Positions 1-5,214 of a stretch of 6,192 nt of DNA are shown piece after piece. Location: assembly GCA_002452695.1 (NCBI GenBank), contig DKFA01000059.1, positions 1 to 6,192 of the forward strand, read 5' to 3'. Origin of the DNA: Dehalococcoidia bacterium UBA6808. Lineage in GTDB: Bacteria; Chloroflexota; Dehalococcoidia; GIF9; UBA5629. Each line of letters begins with the position of its first letter. Positions within the stretch are counted from its first letter, which is position 1. The notes under the pieces were generated by a model that worked only from the letters and a program-made list of their open reading frames with translations, searched no databases and was not told the DNA's origin. The position numbers and the translations under genes are program-made.

Positions 1-1
1 G

Positions 2-21
2 GTTACTGATTGATCAGTAAC
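2..21. repeat. Perfect inverted repeat, 9-bp arms
   Basis: The arms GTTACTGAT (2-10) and ATCAGTAAC (13-21) are exact reverse complements around a 2-nt centre, TG. The site is at the very edge of the window, so its gene context is unknown. The tiny loop fits a dimeric-repressor operator better than an RNA hairpin, and no T-tract follows that would make it a terminator. It sits upstream of the AT-rich stretch that precedes the CRISPR-like repeats. The palindrome is seen directly; its role is not known. Confidence 0.6.
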
Positions 22-73
22 TTGATCCCTTCTATAAAATTATTGCTTATGTATCTTATATATGTCAAACCTT

Positions 74-163
74 CCCTGCTTCCCTATACCCGAGGATGTC
101 CCATTTAAAGTAATGACCTATCAAGATAGGTTGGCCCTGCTTCCCTATACCCGAGGATGTCCC
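74..163 (+). CRISPR. CRISPR-like mini-array: two 29-nt repeats, one 32-nt spacer
   Basis: Two identical 29-nt direct repeats occupy 74-102 and 135-163, and the identity stops exactly at both ends. The 32 nt between them (103-134) are unrelated. A 29-nt repeat with a 32-nt spacer (period 61) is the standard geometry of type I-E systems. The 3' end of the repeat, GAGGATGTCCC, resembles the GGGGATgaaCC-type handle of I-E repeats, and a short TCC/GGA stem is possible in the middle. AT-rich DNA at about 22-73 could be the leader, which would put transcription on the plus strand. No third repeat occurs one period to either side, and no cas gene is in the window. This may be a minimal, orphan or decayed array. 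The alternative is an unrelated tandem intergenic repeat, which two copies cannot exclude. Confidence 0.5.
116..131. repeat. Palindrome inside the putative spacer
   Basis: ACCTATC (116-122) and GATAGGT (125-131) are perfect reverse complements around the dinucleotide AA. The 16-bp dyad lies wholly inside the 32-nt stretch between the two 29-nt repeats. If the pair is a CRISPR array, the spacer may have been captured from an operator-like site. If it is not, the dyad flanked by direct repeats may be a regulatory element in its own right. Confidence 0.5.
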
Positions 164-190
164 GCCAGGCTAATTAACATTATGTAAATA

Positions 191-388
191 CAAGCGCTGG
201 ATATCTTGAATAGGGGCTACCCGGAAACAAGCTGCCCGCCTTCATTACCCACCTGGCCGGAAGGAATATCACCGCCGATATACCGGGCCCATTATTCGCC
301 CGCACACCGCGACTGCAGGAAGAATACATCCTCATCATTCACAGTAGCTGATCGCCATCCAGGCGCTCTCGTCAGGCTGATCTGTTAG
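191..388 (+). pseudogene. Possible remnant of a decayed coding sequence (unrecognised)
   Basis: No intact gene is convincing here. The plus frame from 214 to a TGA at 349-351 reads 45 codons that look protein-like (GLPGNKLPAF, then ITADIPGP, then EEYILI) with many C/G third positions. It begins straight after a TAG and has no start codon. A neighbouring frame, open from 191 (QALDILNRGYP), could be its upstream part after a frameshift. A 60-codon TTG-started frame at 206-388 is low-complexity and Pro/Ser-rich, lacks a ribosome-binding site and is probably not a gene. I do not recognise the family. Decayed coding DNA is the best guess, but chance open frames are possible. Confidence 0.22.
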
Positions 389-431
389 CGCCCATACACG
401 CAAACAGATAAGGAAACCACCAAATCCCAAA

Positions 432-508
432 CCCTAAGCTAAATAAACCACGATATCCAAACGCAAAACATTAGAGCTTTGGATTTTGACTTTGTTTAGC
501 GTTTAGTG
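432..508. repeat. Nested foldback (imperfect inverted repeat)
   Basis: Outer arms GCTAAATAAA (438-447) and TTTGTTTAGC (491-500) pair at 9 of 10 positions. Inside them ATCCAAA (455-461) pairs perfectly with TTTGGAT (478-484). Pairing continues outward imperfectly through ACCCTAA on the left and GTTTAG on the right. It lies just downstream of the 3' end of the minus-strand cysteine synthase pseudogene. It could act as a transcript-end structure, but no clean T-tract follows on that strand. It may instead be a copy of a dispersed intergenic repeat with AAACCCTAA/TTTAG composition. Confidence 0.5.
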
Positions 509-529
509 CTTCATTATTAGAATTTCTTT

Positions 530-1205
530 TTAGGGCGGACACTTTGCGCAGACAGAACGGAAGAGCGTGGTGCTGAGGTAGCGGTCGCCACAGTTCGGCA
601 GGATGACAACAATCGTGCCACTATCCATCTGCCGGGCTATCTTCATAGCCCCAACCACAGCAGCGCCGCTGGACATGCCGACGAATATGCCTTCGTGTGT
701 TGCCAGCATCCTGGTGGTCTCGAAAGCTTCGCCGTCTTCCACAATTATCGTCTCATCGAATGCCCTGGGGTCGTAGATCTTGGGATTGATGGATTCGTTC
801 ATATTCTTCAAACCCCGGATGGCGTGACCCTCAGTCGGCTCTACAGCTACCACCCTGACACGGGGCTTTTTTGATTTGAGGTAATTGCCCGTCCCAATCA
901 ATGTCCCCAAGGTCCCTATGCCTGCGACGAAGACGTCCACTTCACCTTTGGTCTGCTCAAAGATCTCAGGTCACGTAGTCTCGAAATGAGCCAGGAGATT
1001 GTTGGGATTATCGAACTGGTTGGACATGAAATACATTTCATATAATAGGCAGGACGGTCCTTGATCGAACCGCCGGGTTACAGCCTTCCAGTTTTCCTTA
1101 AATCCTCACATTCTTATTGATGCCATCCCATTTATGCAACTCCACTATAGGAGTATGACCGATGGCATCGACCACACCGCTGTGCAACTGCTTAATCTGT
1201 TTCAT
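530..1205 (-). pseudogene. Cysteine synthase (O-acetylserine sulfhydrylase family) pseudogene
   Basis: An intact homologue would make cysteine from O-acetylserine and sulfide using PLP. Reading from ATG at 1205 gives MKQIKQLHSGVV, the family N-terminus AIGHTPIVEL, then KLEGCNP and GGSIKDR with the PLP lysine (AAG at 1062-1060). The second part reads YFMSNQFDNPNN, PEIFEQTKGEVD, the phosphate loop GTLGTLIGTG, the family motif GMSSGAA, and ends GDRYLSTTLF...CAKCPP with TAA at 530-532. Four lesions are visible: TAA at 1100-1098 where Leu is expected; a 1-nt loss in the NPGGS codons (about 1077-1069); an internal loss of roughly 80-95 codons near 1045-1030, removing the SGNTG region; and TGA at 973-971 replacing the Gly of TTGPEI. 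A 136-codon open frame starting at 940 is only the C-terminal remainder and lacks the catalytic lysine. Promoter and Shine-Dalgarno (AAGGA, 1218-1214) remain, suggesting recent decay. CysK and CysM types cannot be separated. Confidence 0.9.
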
Positions 1206-1239
1206 TCCTACTATCCTTCAACAGGCTGAGTTCCAAATA

Positions 1240-1268
1240 ATTATATAAAAACCCGCCCTTCCTGTTAT
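1240..1268 (-). promoter_or_regulatory. Predicted promoter of the cysteine synthase pseudogene
   Basis: On the minus strand a perfect -10 TATAAT (1245-1240) lies 17 bp from a -35-like ATAACA (1268-1263, 4 of 6 to TTGACA). The start codon at 1205 follows about 35 nt later, with AAGGA eight bases ahead of it. A direct repeat of GAACAT (1270-1275 and 1279-1284) lies just upstream and might be a regulator half-site pair. The promoter falls between the ATPase gene and the pseudogene. Confidence 0.5.
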
Positions 1269-1307
1269 GGAACATGTTGAACATACCTGACTATGCGATA
1301 CACTCTT

Positions 1308-2027
1308 CTACAGCTCTGCCAGGTACTTCTCCGTGTTGTTCATGAAATCCTTATAGATCTGGTAGTACTCCGTTTCCTCGTACCTGATCGTTTTGATAGG
1401 GATGCTGTCGAAATCATAGATCAGAGCGTCAGGGTAGGCCAGCAGAATAGGGCTATGGCTGTTGATGATGAACTGCGCTTTTCCCGTATCGCCGTTTTCC
1501 CTGAGTATTTTAAGCAGCTTCAATTGGCTTTTGGGTGAGAGCGCCGTCTCGGGCTCGTCCATCAGATAAAGCCCCTTGATGGCATAGCGCGCCTGGAAAA
1601 AGGATATCAACGACTGCCCGTGCGACTGTGTAAGCAGCGACTCACCACCGAAATACTCCAGCATACCGGGGTCTGCCCGGGCCCATTCATCAAGATAACG
1701 AGCAAAATCATGAAAGATTTGTGAACTAAAATAGGAACCAGGCACCGGGCCGGCCTGCCATTCCACATCCATAAACTCAAACAGCAGATTCTCGTAGGGA
1801 TTGTTGTTGACGCGCGCTCCGCTGGTATCTTCCCAGATATGAATACCGCACTTTCTGCAAATGGCCTTGAGAAATGTGGATTTGCCGCTGCCGTTCTCGC
1901 CTGCGAAAAAGGTTACAGGGCTATTAAAAATGATCTCCGGCGCCGTTTGAAATATCTCCAGGTCGAAGGGATAAAGCTCCCTGGTCGGATATTTCTCAGG
2001 ATGGAGCACAACTTTGTTAATATGCAC
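1308..2027 (-). CDS. AAA-type ATPase, COG3910-like (ABC/SMC-fold)
   Basis: This 239-aa cytoplasmic P-loop ATPase is built like an ABC head domain without membrane segments. The N-terminus HINKVVLHPEKYP followed by PVTFFAGENGSGKST matches the start of stand-alone predicted ATPases of the COG3910 type. Walker A is GENGSGKST at residues 43-51, the signature-like SHGQS is at 135-139, Walker B LYLMDEPE is at 153-160 followed by TALSP, and the switch histidine is in INSHSPIL (188-195). The C-terminus YEETEYYQIYKDFMNN is also typical. Length is normal and all motifs are intact. The start is GTG at 2027, limited by an in-frame TAA two codons upstream; there is no clear Shine-Dalgarno site. The gene precedes the cysteine synthase pseudogene and is divergent from the regulator gene. 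Cellular role is unknown for this family; some relatives occur in defence settings, but no partner nuclease is visible here. Confidence 0.85.
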   Translation of the reverse strand: MHINKVVLHPEKYPTRELYPFDLEIFQTAPEIIFNSPVTFFAGENGSGKSTFLKAICRKCGIHIWEDTSGARVNNNPYENLLFEFMDVEWQAGPVPGSYFSSQIFHDFARYLDEWARADPGMLEYFGGESLLTQSHGQSLISFFQARYAIKGLYLMDEPETALSPKSQLKLLKILRENGDTGKAQFIINSHSPILLAYPDALIYDFDSIPIKTIRYEETEYYQIYKDFMNNTEKYLAEL

Positions 2028-2050
2028 CGCTTATTTTAACTGCAGGCAAT

Positions 2051-2079
2051 AGTATAACTCAAATAAAGGAAAGCTCCAA
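2051..2079 (-). promoter_or_regulatory. Predicted promoter of the ATPase gene
   Basis: On the minus strand TATACT (2056-2051) is a 5-of-6 match to the -10 box. It is preceded after 17 bp by TTGGAG (2079-2074), which keeps the TTG of the -35 box. The GTG start at 2027 is 23 nt beyond the -10, so the leader would be short. The plus-strand regulator promoter begins about 70 bp away, so the two divergent promoters do not overlap. Confidence 0.4.
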
Positions 2080-2150
2080 CTTAAAAGCGCTCCAGTTTGC
2101 CCGCAAATACACTGTCTTACAGCGTTTTCCTCATGTCCGTAATACGATTC

Positions 2151-2180
2151 TTGACTGTCACCCTAATCATGGATTATTAT
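2151..2180 (+). promoter_or_regulatory. Predicted promoter of the Fur-family regulator gene
   Basis: TTGACT (2151-2156, 5 of 6) and TATTAT (2175-2180, 5 of 6) are separated by 18 bp. Transcription would begin near 2187, leaving a leader of only about 14 nt before the ATG at 2201. The -10 box lies in the left arm of the dyad at 2177-2198, so a repressor bound there would block polymerase directly. Confidence 0.6.
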
Positions 2181-2198
2181 TGCAATCTGGTGCAATAA
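2177..2198. promoter_or_regulatory. Fur-family operator 1 (autoregulatory dyad)
   Basis: The arms TTATTGCA (2177-2184) and TGCAATAA (2191-2198) are exact reverse complements around six bases, ATCTGG. The core ATTGCA-N6-TGCAAT recurs with the same spacing at 2642-2663, the only other copy I found. It overlaps the predicted -10 box and transcription start and ends two bases before the regulator's ATG. The TTGCAA half-site recalls the Nur boxes reported in Streptomyces more than classical Fur or Zur boxes; that comparison is from memory. Confidence 0.7.
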
Positions 2199-2200
2199 AG

Positions 2201-2614
2201 ATGAGTTGTTATTCGGTTCTTAAAGAGAAGGGTCTCAGGGTAACGCTGCAGCGTCGCTTAATCCTGGACTATATCCACGATAATAAGGACCATATTACGG
2301 CAGAGAGTATAATCAATCATGTGCACAGCAAGTTCCCGCAGGTGAACAAATCAACCATCTACCGGACTCTTGATCTCCTGGAAAAAAACGACTGCGTTTT
2401 TAAAAGCAAGTCCCAGGACAAAACAATTTATCACCATGCCGAAGAGGGACATCATCATCACCTGGTCTGCAACAGATGCGGCAAGACCTTTGATTACGAT
2501 GAGGACGTTCTTCTCCCTGTAAAGAAGAAACTGGAGAAAACGCTCGGTTTCCAGATTAATCTCAATCATCTTATTATGAACGGCCTTTGTAAAGAATGCC
2601 GAAATCTAAAATAG
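2201..2614 (+). CDS. Fur-family metal-responsive repressor (Zur/Nur-like)
   Basis: This 137-aa protein is a typical Fur-superfamily regulator that dimerises and binds DNA when its metal is bound. The winged-helix domain covers about residues 1-78, with GLRVTLQRRLILDYI near the start and the recognition helix NKSTIYRTLDLL at 49-60. The dimerisation domain holds a Cys4 structural zinc site: C90 and C93 (CNRC), C130 and C133 (CKEC). A histidine cluster (H78, H79, H84-H87) and H123 are where the family's sensing metal binds. I chose ATG at 2201. A TTG at 2180 would add seven residues, but it lies inside the operator and upstream of the likely transcription start. No strong Shine-Dalgarno site precedes the ATG, fitting a very short leader. 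The downstream transporter and shared dyads suggest control of metal uptake. Zinc is the default guess; nickel, iron or manganese cannot be excluded. Confidence 0.92.
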   Translation: MSCYSVLKEKGLRVTLQRRLILDYIHDNKDHITAESIINHVHSKFPQVNKSTIYRTLDLLEKNDCVFKSKSQDKTIYHHAEEGHHHHLVCNRCGKTFDYDEDVLLPVKKKLEKTLGFQINLNHLIMNGLCKECRNLK

Positions 2615-2638
2615 TCAAAGCATATATTTTTTTGCCTT

Positions 2639-2684
2639 TTGATATTGCAACTGGTTGCAATATGACAAGAATTCACATTATATG
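2639..2684 (+). promoter_or_regulatory. Candidate promoter of the transport operon
   Basis: Two arrangements are possible and I cannot choose between them. TTGATA (2639-2644, 5 of 6) with TATGAC (2661-2666) at 16 bp spacing would lie across the operator. TTGCAA (2655-2660) with TATATG (2679-2684) at 18 bp would use the operator's right arm as the -35 box. In both cases repressor binding would occlude polymerase. Confidence 0.35.
2642..2663. promoter_or_regulatory. Fur-family operator 2 upstream of the transport operon
   Basis: The arms ATATTGCAAC (2642-2651) and GTTGCAATAT (2654-2663) are perfect 10-bp reverse complements around TG. The site has the same length and the same ATTGCA-N6-TGCAAT core as the dyad on the regulator promoter. 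It begins 28 bp after the regulator's stop codon and ends 53 bp before the lipoprotein's start, so it most likely controls a separate transcript for the transport genes. Confidence 0.75.
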
Positions 2685-2716
2685 GACAACTCAAGTATTT
2701 TAAGGAGGTCGCATCT

Positions 2717-3562
2717 GTGAAAAGGTTATATCCCCTGGCCGCGATTCTGTTTCTTGCCAGTTTGATTACGTCGCTTGTACTGGGCGGTTGTTCGCCTGCG
2801 GTCACAGGTAAATTGAAAGTAGTCACCAGCACATCTCTGATGGAATACATAGTCAAACAGGTAGGCGACGAACACGTAGACGTGATCAATCTGGTCCCTC
2901 CCAACCAGCACCCGGGCAATTTCGATGTTAAACCTGGTGACATACAGAAGCTTTCCACTGCCAGCCTGTTTCTGCTGCATGGCTGGCCGGGCGAAGGATA
3001 TGTTGACAAACTCGTTACCTCTGCCAATAACCCTAACCTCAAGGTTGAAAAAGTTGTTGTCGACGGCAACTGGATGATACCGTCCAACCAACTGGCCGCT
3101 GCCGTTAAGGTAAGGGATATCTTAAGCGCTATCGACAGCCAAAATACTGCTGATTATCAGAAATCCACCGAAGCTTACAAGCAATCCATACAAACAACTG
3201 AAGCAAGCATTAAAGACCGGCTGGGCAAAGTCAATGTTTCTTCAGTCAAGGTAATAGCATCCGTACGGCAGGCAGATTTCCTGAAATGGGCCGGGTTCAA
3301 CGTCGTTGCCACTTTCATCAGCTCCCAATCCCTTACACCTCAGGTAGTCAAAGACCTGGTAGACAAGGGCAAAGCTGCGGGGGTAAGCCTGATTGTTAAT
3401 AACATCCAGGACGGCCAGGATGCAGGAAAAGGCATTGCGCAGGACCTGGGAGCCAGGAACCTTAACCTTTCCAACTTCCCCGGCGGCCTGAGCAATACAG
3501 AGACCTGGGAAAAGGCTATTAATAACAATGTCGATATCCTGCTGGACGCCATCGCGAAATAG
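2717..3562 (+). CDS. ZnuA/TroA-like substrate-binding lipoprotein lacking canonical metal ligands
   Basis: This 281-aa protein is the extracytoplasmic binding component of the ABC-3 type importer encoded next to it. Residues 1-25 form a lipoprotein signal: MKRLYP, a hydrophobic stretch, then LGGC with Cys25 as the lipidation site. The TroA/ZnuA fold is recognisable from KVVTSTSLMEYIVKQVG (34-50), LVPPNQHPGNFDVKPGDI (59-76), LLHGWPGEGYVDKL (86-99) and NFPGGLSNTETW (253-264). The usual first ligand, His of DPHxxEP, aligns with Gly67 (His65 is two residues away). The second, in NPHxWLDP, aligns with Asn118 in GNWMIP. The third falls in SVRQADF (182-188), which has no His. The Asp of the YLDP-type motif appears as Asn. 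No His occurs after residue 88 and no Cys besides Cys25. The GTG start has AAGGAGG eight bases upstream (2702-2708). It follows operator 2 and leads the operon. The true substrate is uncertain: metal through other residues, or a chelate. Confidence 0.85.
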   Translation: MKRLYPLAAILFLASLITSLVLGGCSPAVTGKLKVVTSTSLMEYIVKQVGDEHVDVINLVPPNQHPGNFDVKPGDIQKLSTASLFLLHGWPGEGYVDKLVTSANNPNLKVEKVVVDGNWMIPSNQLAAAVKVRDILSAIDSQNTADYQKSTEAYKQSIQTTEASIKDRLGKVNVSSVKVIASVRQADFLKWAGFNVVATFISSQSLTPQVVKDLVDKGKAAGVSLIVNNIQDGQDAGKGIAQDLGARNLNLSNFPGGLSNTETWEKAINNNVDILLDAIAK

Positions 3563-3581
3563 ATGTTAAGGTGAACAGCGG

Positions 3582-4364
3582 TTGACTGAAGCAGTAATCC
3601 AAATTGAAAATGCCGTAGTCTCTTATCGCGAGACCATAGCGCTACGCGGCGTTTCACTGGCCGTTGAGAAAGGCGAATTTATCGCTGTAATAGGCCCCAA
3701 CGGTTCAGGCAAAACAACGCTGCTGACTGTCATTAATGGTCTTGTCCATTTGACACAGGGTCAGGTGCAGGTGCTTGGCCGCGATATCAACGGAGGCAAC
3801 CGCCATGCTTTGAGAAGGCAGGTGGGCTATGTAGCCCAGGTATCAAACATAGACCAACGCATGCCTATCTCGGTGCGCGAGGTGGTGATGATCGGCCGTT
3901 ACGGACTTTTGGGGTTTTTCCGCCAGCCTTCCAGGAGAGACTGGCTGCTGGCCGATGAAGCCCTCAGCATGGTGGGCATGACACACCTGGCCAAACGTCC
4001 CATCGGGCACCTGTCGGGTGGTGAGCAGCAACGTGTCGCCATCGCCCGCTGCCTGGCACAGGAACCCGATATCTTCCTGCTGGATGAGCCGACGGCATCC
4101 CTGGACTGGAAAGCCCAAACTGAGATACTGGAACTGGTCAAACGCATCCATGATGAGCGCCATCTGACCACGCTTTTTGTCACTCATGACCTGGATGCCC
4201 TGCCACATACCTGCGATCGGGTAATTCTGGTAAAAGACGGGCTGATAGTTGGAGATAACACGCCCGATAAACTGATCTCCACCGAGACCCTCAGCCGTCT
4301 GTATAACCTGCCGGCGGAAGTAGTGGAAGTGCGACGTCCACATATCCATACAAGGAGCCATTGA
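3582..4364 (+). CDS. Metal-type ABC transporter ATP-binding protein (ZnuC/MntB family)
   Basis: This 260-aa cytoplasmic ATPase powers the importer made with the lipoprotein and the permease. Walker A is GPNGSGKTT (residues 38-46), the Q-loop glutamine is Q86 in YVAQVSN, the signature is LSGGEQQRVAIAR (144-156), Walker B is IFLLDEP (164-170) followed by the D-loop ASLD, and the H-loop is H202 in VTHDLDALPH. The pattern YGLLGFF followed by RRDW in the helical domain is typical of the zinc/manganese branch. A short His-bearing tail, PHIHTRSH (253-260), ends the protein; whether it binds metal is speculation. The start is TTG at 3582, supported by AAGGTGA (3568-3574) seven bases upstream; the gap after the lipoprotein gene is 19 nt. 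The permease gene begins one base after the stop, and its ribosome-binding site lies within this gene's last codons, so the two are probably translated together. Confidence 0.93.
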   Translation: MTEAVIQIENAVVSYRETIALRGVSLAVEKGEFIAVIGPNGSGKTTLLTVINGLVHLTQGQVQVLGRDINGGNRHALRRQVGYVAQVSNIDQRMPISVREVVMIGRYGLLGFFRQPSRRDWLLADEALSMVGMTHLAKRPIGHLSGGEQQRVAIARCLAQEPDIFLLDEPTASLDWKAQTEILELVKRIHDERHLTTLFVTHDLDALPHTCDRVILVKDGLIVGDNTPDKLISTETLSRLYNLPAEVVEVRRPHIHTRSH

Positions 4365-4365
4365 G

Positions 4366-5214
4366 TTGGACCTGTCGATTTTCAGCTACCTGTTCATGCA
4401 GAATGCCATCCTGGCCGGATTGCTGGGAGGCATTTCCTGCGGCATAATCGGCGTATTTGTGGTGCTGATGCACATGCCTTTCATCGGCGTGGCCATGTCG
4501 CATGCCGCTTTCGCTGGTGCGCTTATGGGGCTCTGGTTGGGATTTGACCCGGTCATCGGGGCTTCCATATTCTGCCTGGCAGCCTCCGTGGTCGTCGGGC
4601 CGCTGGCAGACCGCGGCCAGCTCAGTCCCGAGACTTCCCTGGGCGTCATCTTCTCTTTGATGTTGGGCATTGCCTTTCTTTTCATTGGCATTATCCCCAA
4701 TACCAGGTCTGCCGCGCTCGACCTGCTCTGGGGCAGCATACTTACTACCAGCGGAGAAGATATTGTCCTGCTGGCAATCGTGGCATTCCTCGTCGTCGCA
4801 ATAGTCCTCCTGTTTGAAAAGGAGATACGGGCCACCCTGTTCAACCGCAACGTGGCCCTGGCTGTCGGCATTCCTGCAACCCTGGTGCTCTACTGCATCA
4901 TCCTGCTGACGGGCGCGACCATTACAGTTACACTTCGCTCCATCGGCGGACTGCTCATCTTCAGCCTGATCCTCAACCCTGCCGCAGCCGCCTACCAGCT
5001 TACCTATAGCTTGAAGCGGATGTATTTGCTTTCTGCCACATTCGGCGTGCTGTCCTGCTGGATCGGTCTGATTATCTCCTACTATTTAAACATACCGAGC
5101 GGGGCCACCATTGTAATAACGTCTTCGCTCGTTTTTATGCTGGCAGCCATTTTCTCACCTAAAAGAAAAACCCCTGAACTCACCCAAAGTTCGATCCAGG
5201 AGGCAAAGCAATGA
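4366..5214 (+). CDS. ABC-3 family metal permease (ZnuB/MntC type)
   Basis: This 282-aa integral membrane protein forms the translocation channel of the importer. About eight or nine hydrophobic segments can be seen, roughly at residues 14-34, 42-58, 62-80, 92-112, 132-150, 165-185, 192-207, 221-241 and 246-264. Family marks are MSHAAFAGALMG (44-55, usually ISHAALPGVALG) and SIGGLLIFSLILNPAAAA (192-209, where the ATPase-contacting and pore helices lie). Length is normal. The start is TTG at 4366 with AAGGAG (4352-4357) eight bases upstream, inside the ATPase gene. The polar C-terminal tail (about 265-282) is cytoplasmic or short-exposed. The stop TGA overlaps the next gene's ATG (ATGA), so this gene and the methyltransferase are coupled. 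The sequence does not show which metal or chelate is moved. Confidence 0.93.
   Translation: MDLSIFSYLFMQNAILAGLLGGISCGIIGVFVVLMHMPFIGVAMSHAAFAGALMGLWLGFDPVIGASIFCLAASVVVGPLADRGQLSPETSLGVIFSLMLGIAFLFIGIIPNTRSAALDLLWGSILTTSGEDIVLLAIVAFLVVAIVLLFEKEIRATLFNRNVALAVGIPATLVLYCIILLTGATITVTLRSIGGLLIFSLILNPAAAAYQLTYSLKRMYLLSATFGVLSCWIGLIISYYLNIPSGATIVITSSLVFMLAAIFSPKRKTPELTQSSIQEAKQ

Noticed and set aside
196..224. Third, degenerate CRISPR repeat one period downstream
   Set aside because: Only a short CCC-ending patch is similar and it is two bases out of phase; most positions differ.
206..388. A 60-residue protein with TTG start
   Set aside because: Low-complexity Pro/Ser/Arg-rich product, no ribosome-binding site, and a different frame over the same DNA looks more coding-like.
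530..940. A functional short cysteine synthase-like protein starting at 940
   Set aside because: It begins in mid-domain, lacks the PLP lysine and the SGNTG region, and has no ribosome-binding site. The reading clearly continues upstream across a TGA.
971..973. In-frame TGA at a conserved glycine of the cysteine synthase, suggesting UGA is read as glycine
   Set aside because: TGA ends the ATPase (4362-4364) and permease (5212-5214) genes exactly where family lengths and the next gene's start demand a stop, and the pseudogene has other lesions that recoding cannot explain.
2180..2200. TTG start adding seven residues to the Fur-family regulator
   Set aside because: The TTG lies inside the operator and upstream of the likely transcription start. 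The ATG at 2201 gives the normal family N-terminus.
2615..2640. Rho-independent terminator after the regulator gene (run of T at about 2627-2633)
   Set aside because: No stable GC-rich stem precedes the T-run.
2566..3091. Long minus-strand open frames over the lipoprotein gene
   Set aside because: They are antisense shadows of a clearly coding plus-strand gene with signal peptide, ribosome-binding site and family motifs.
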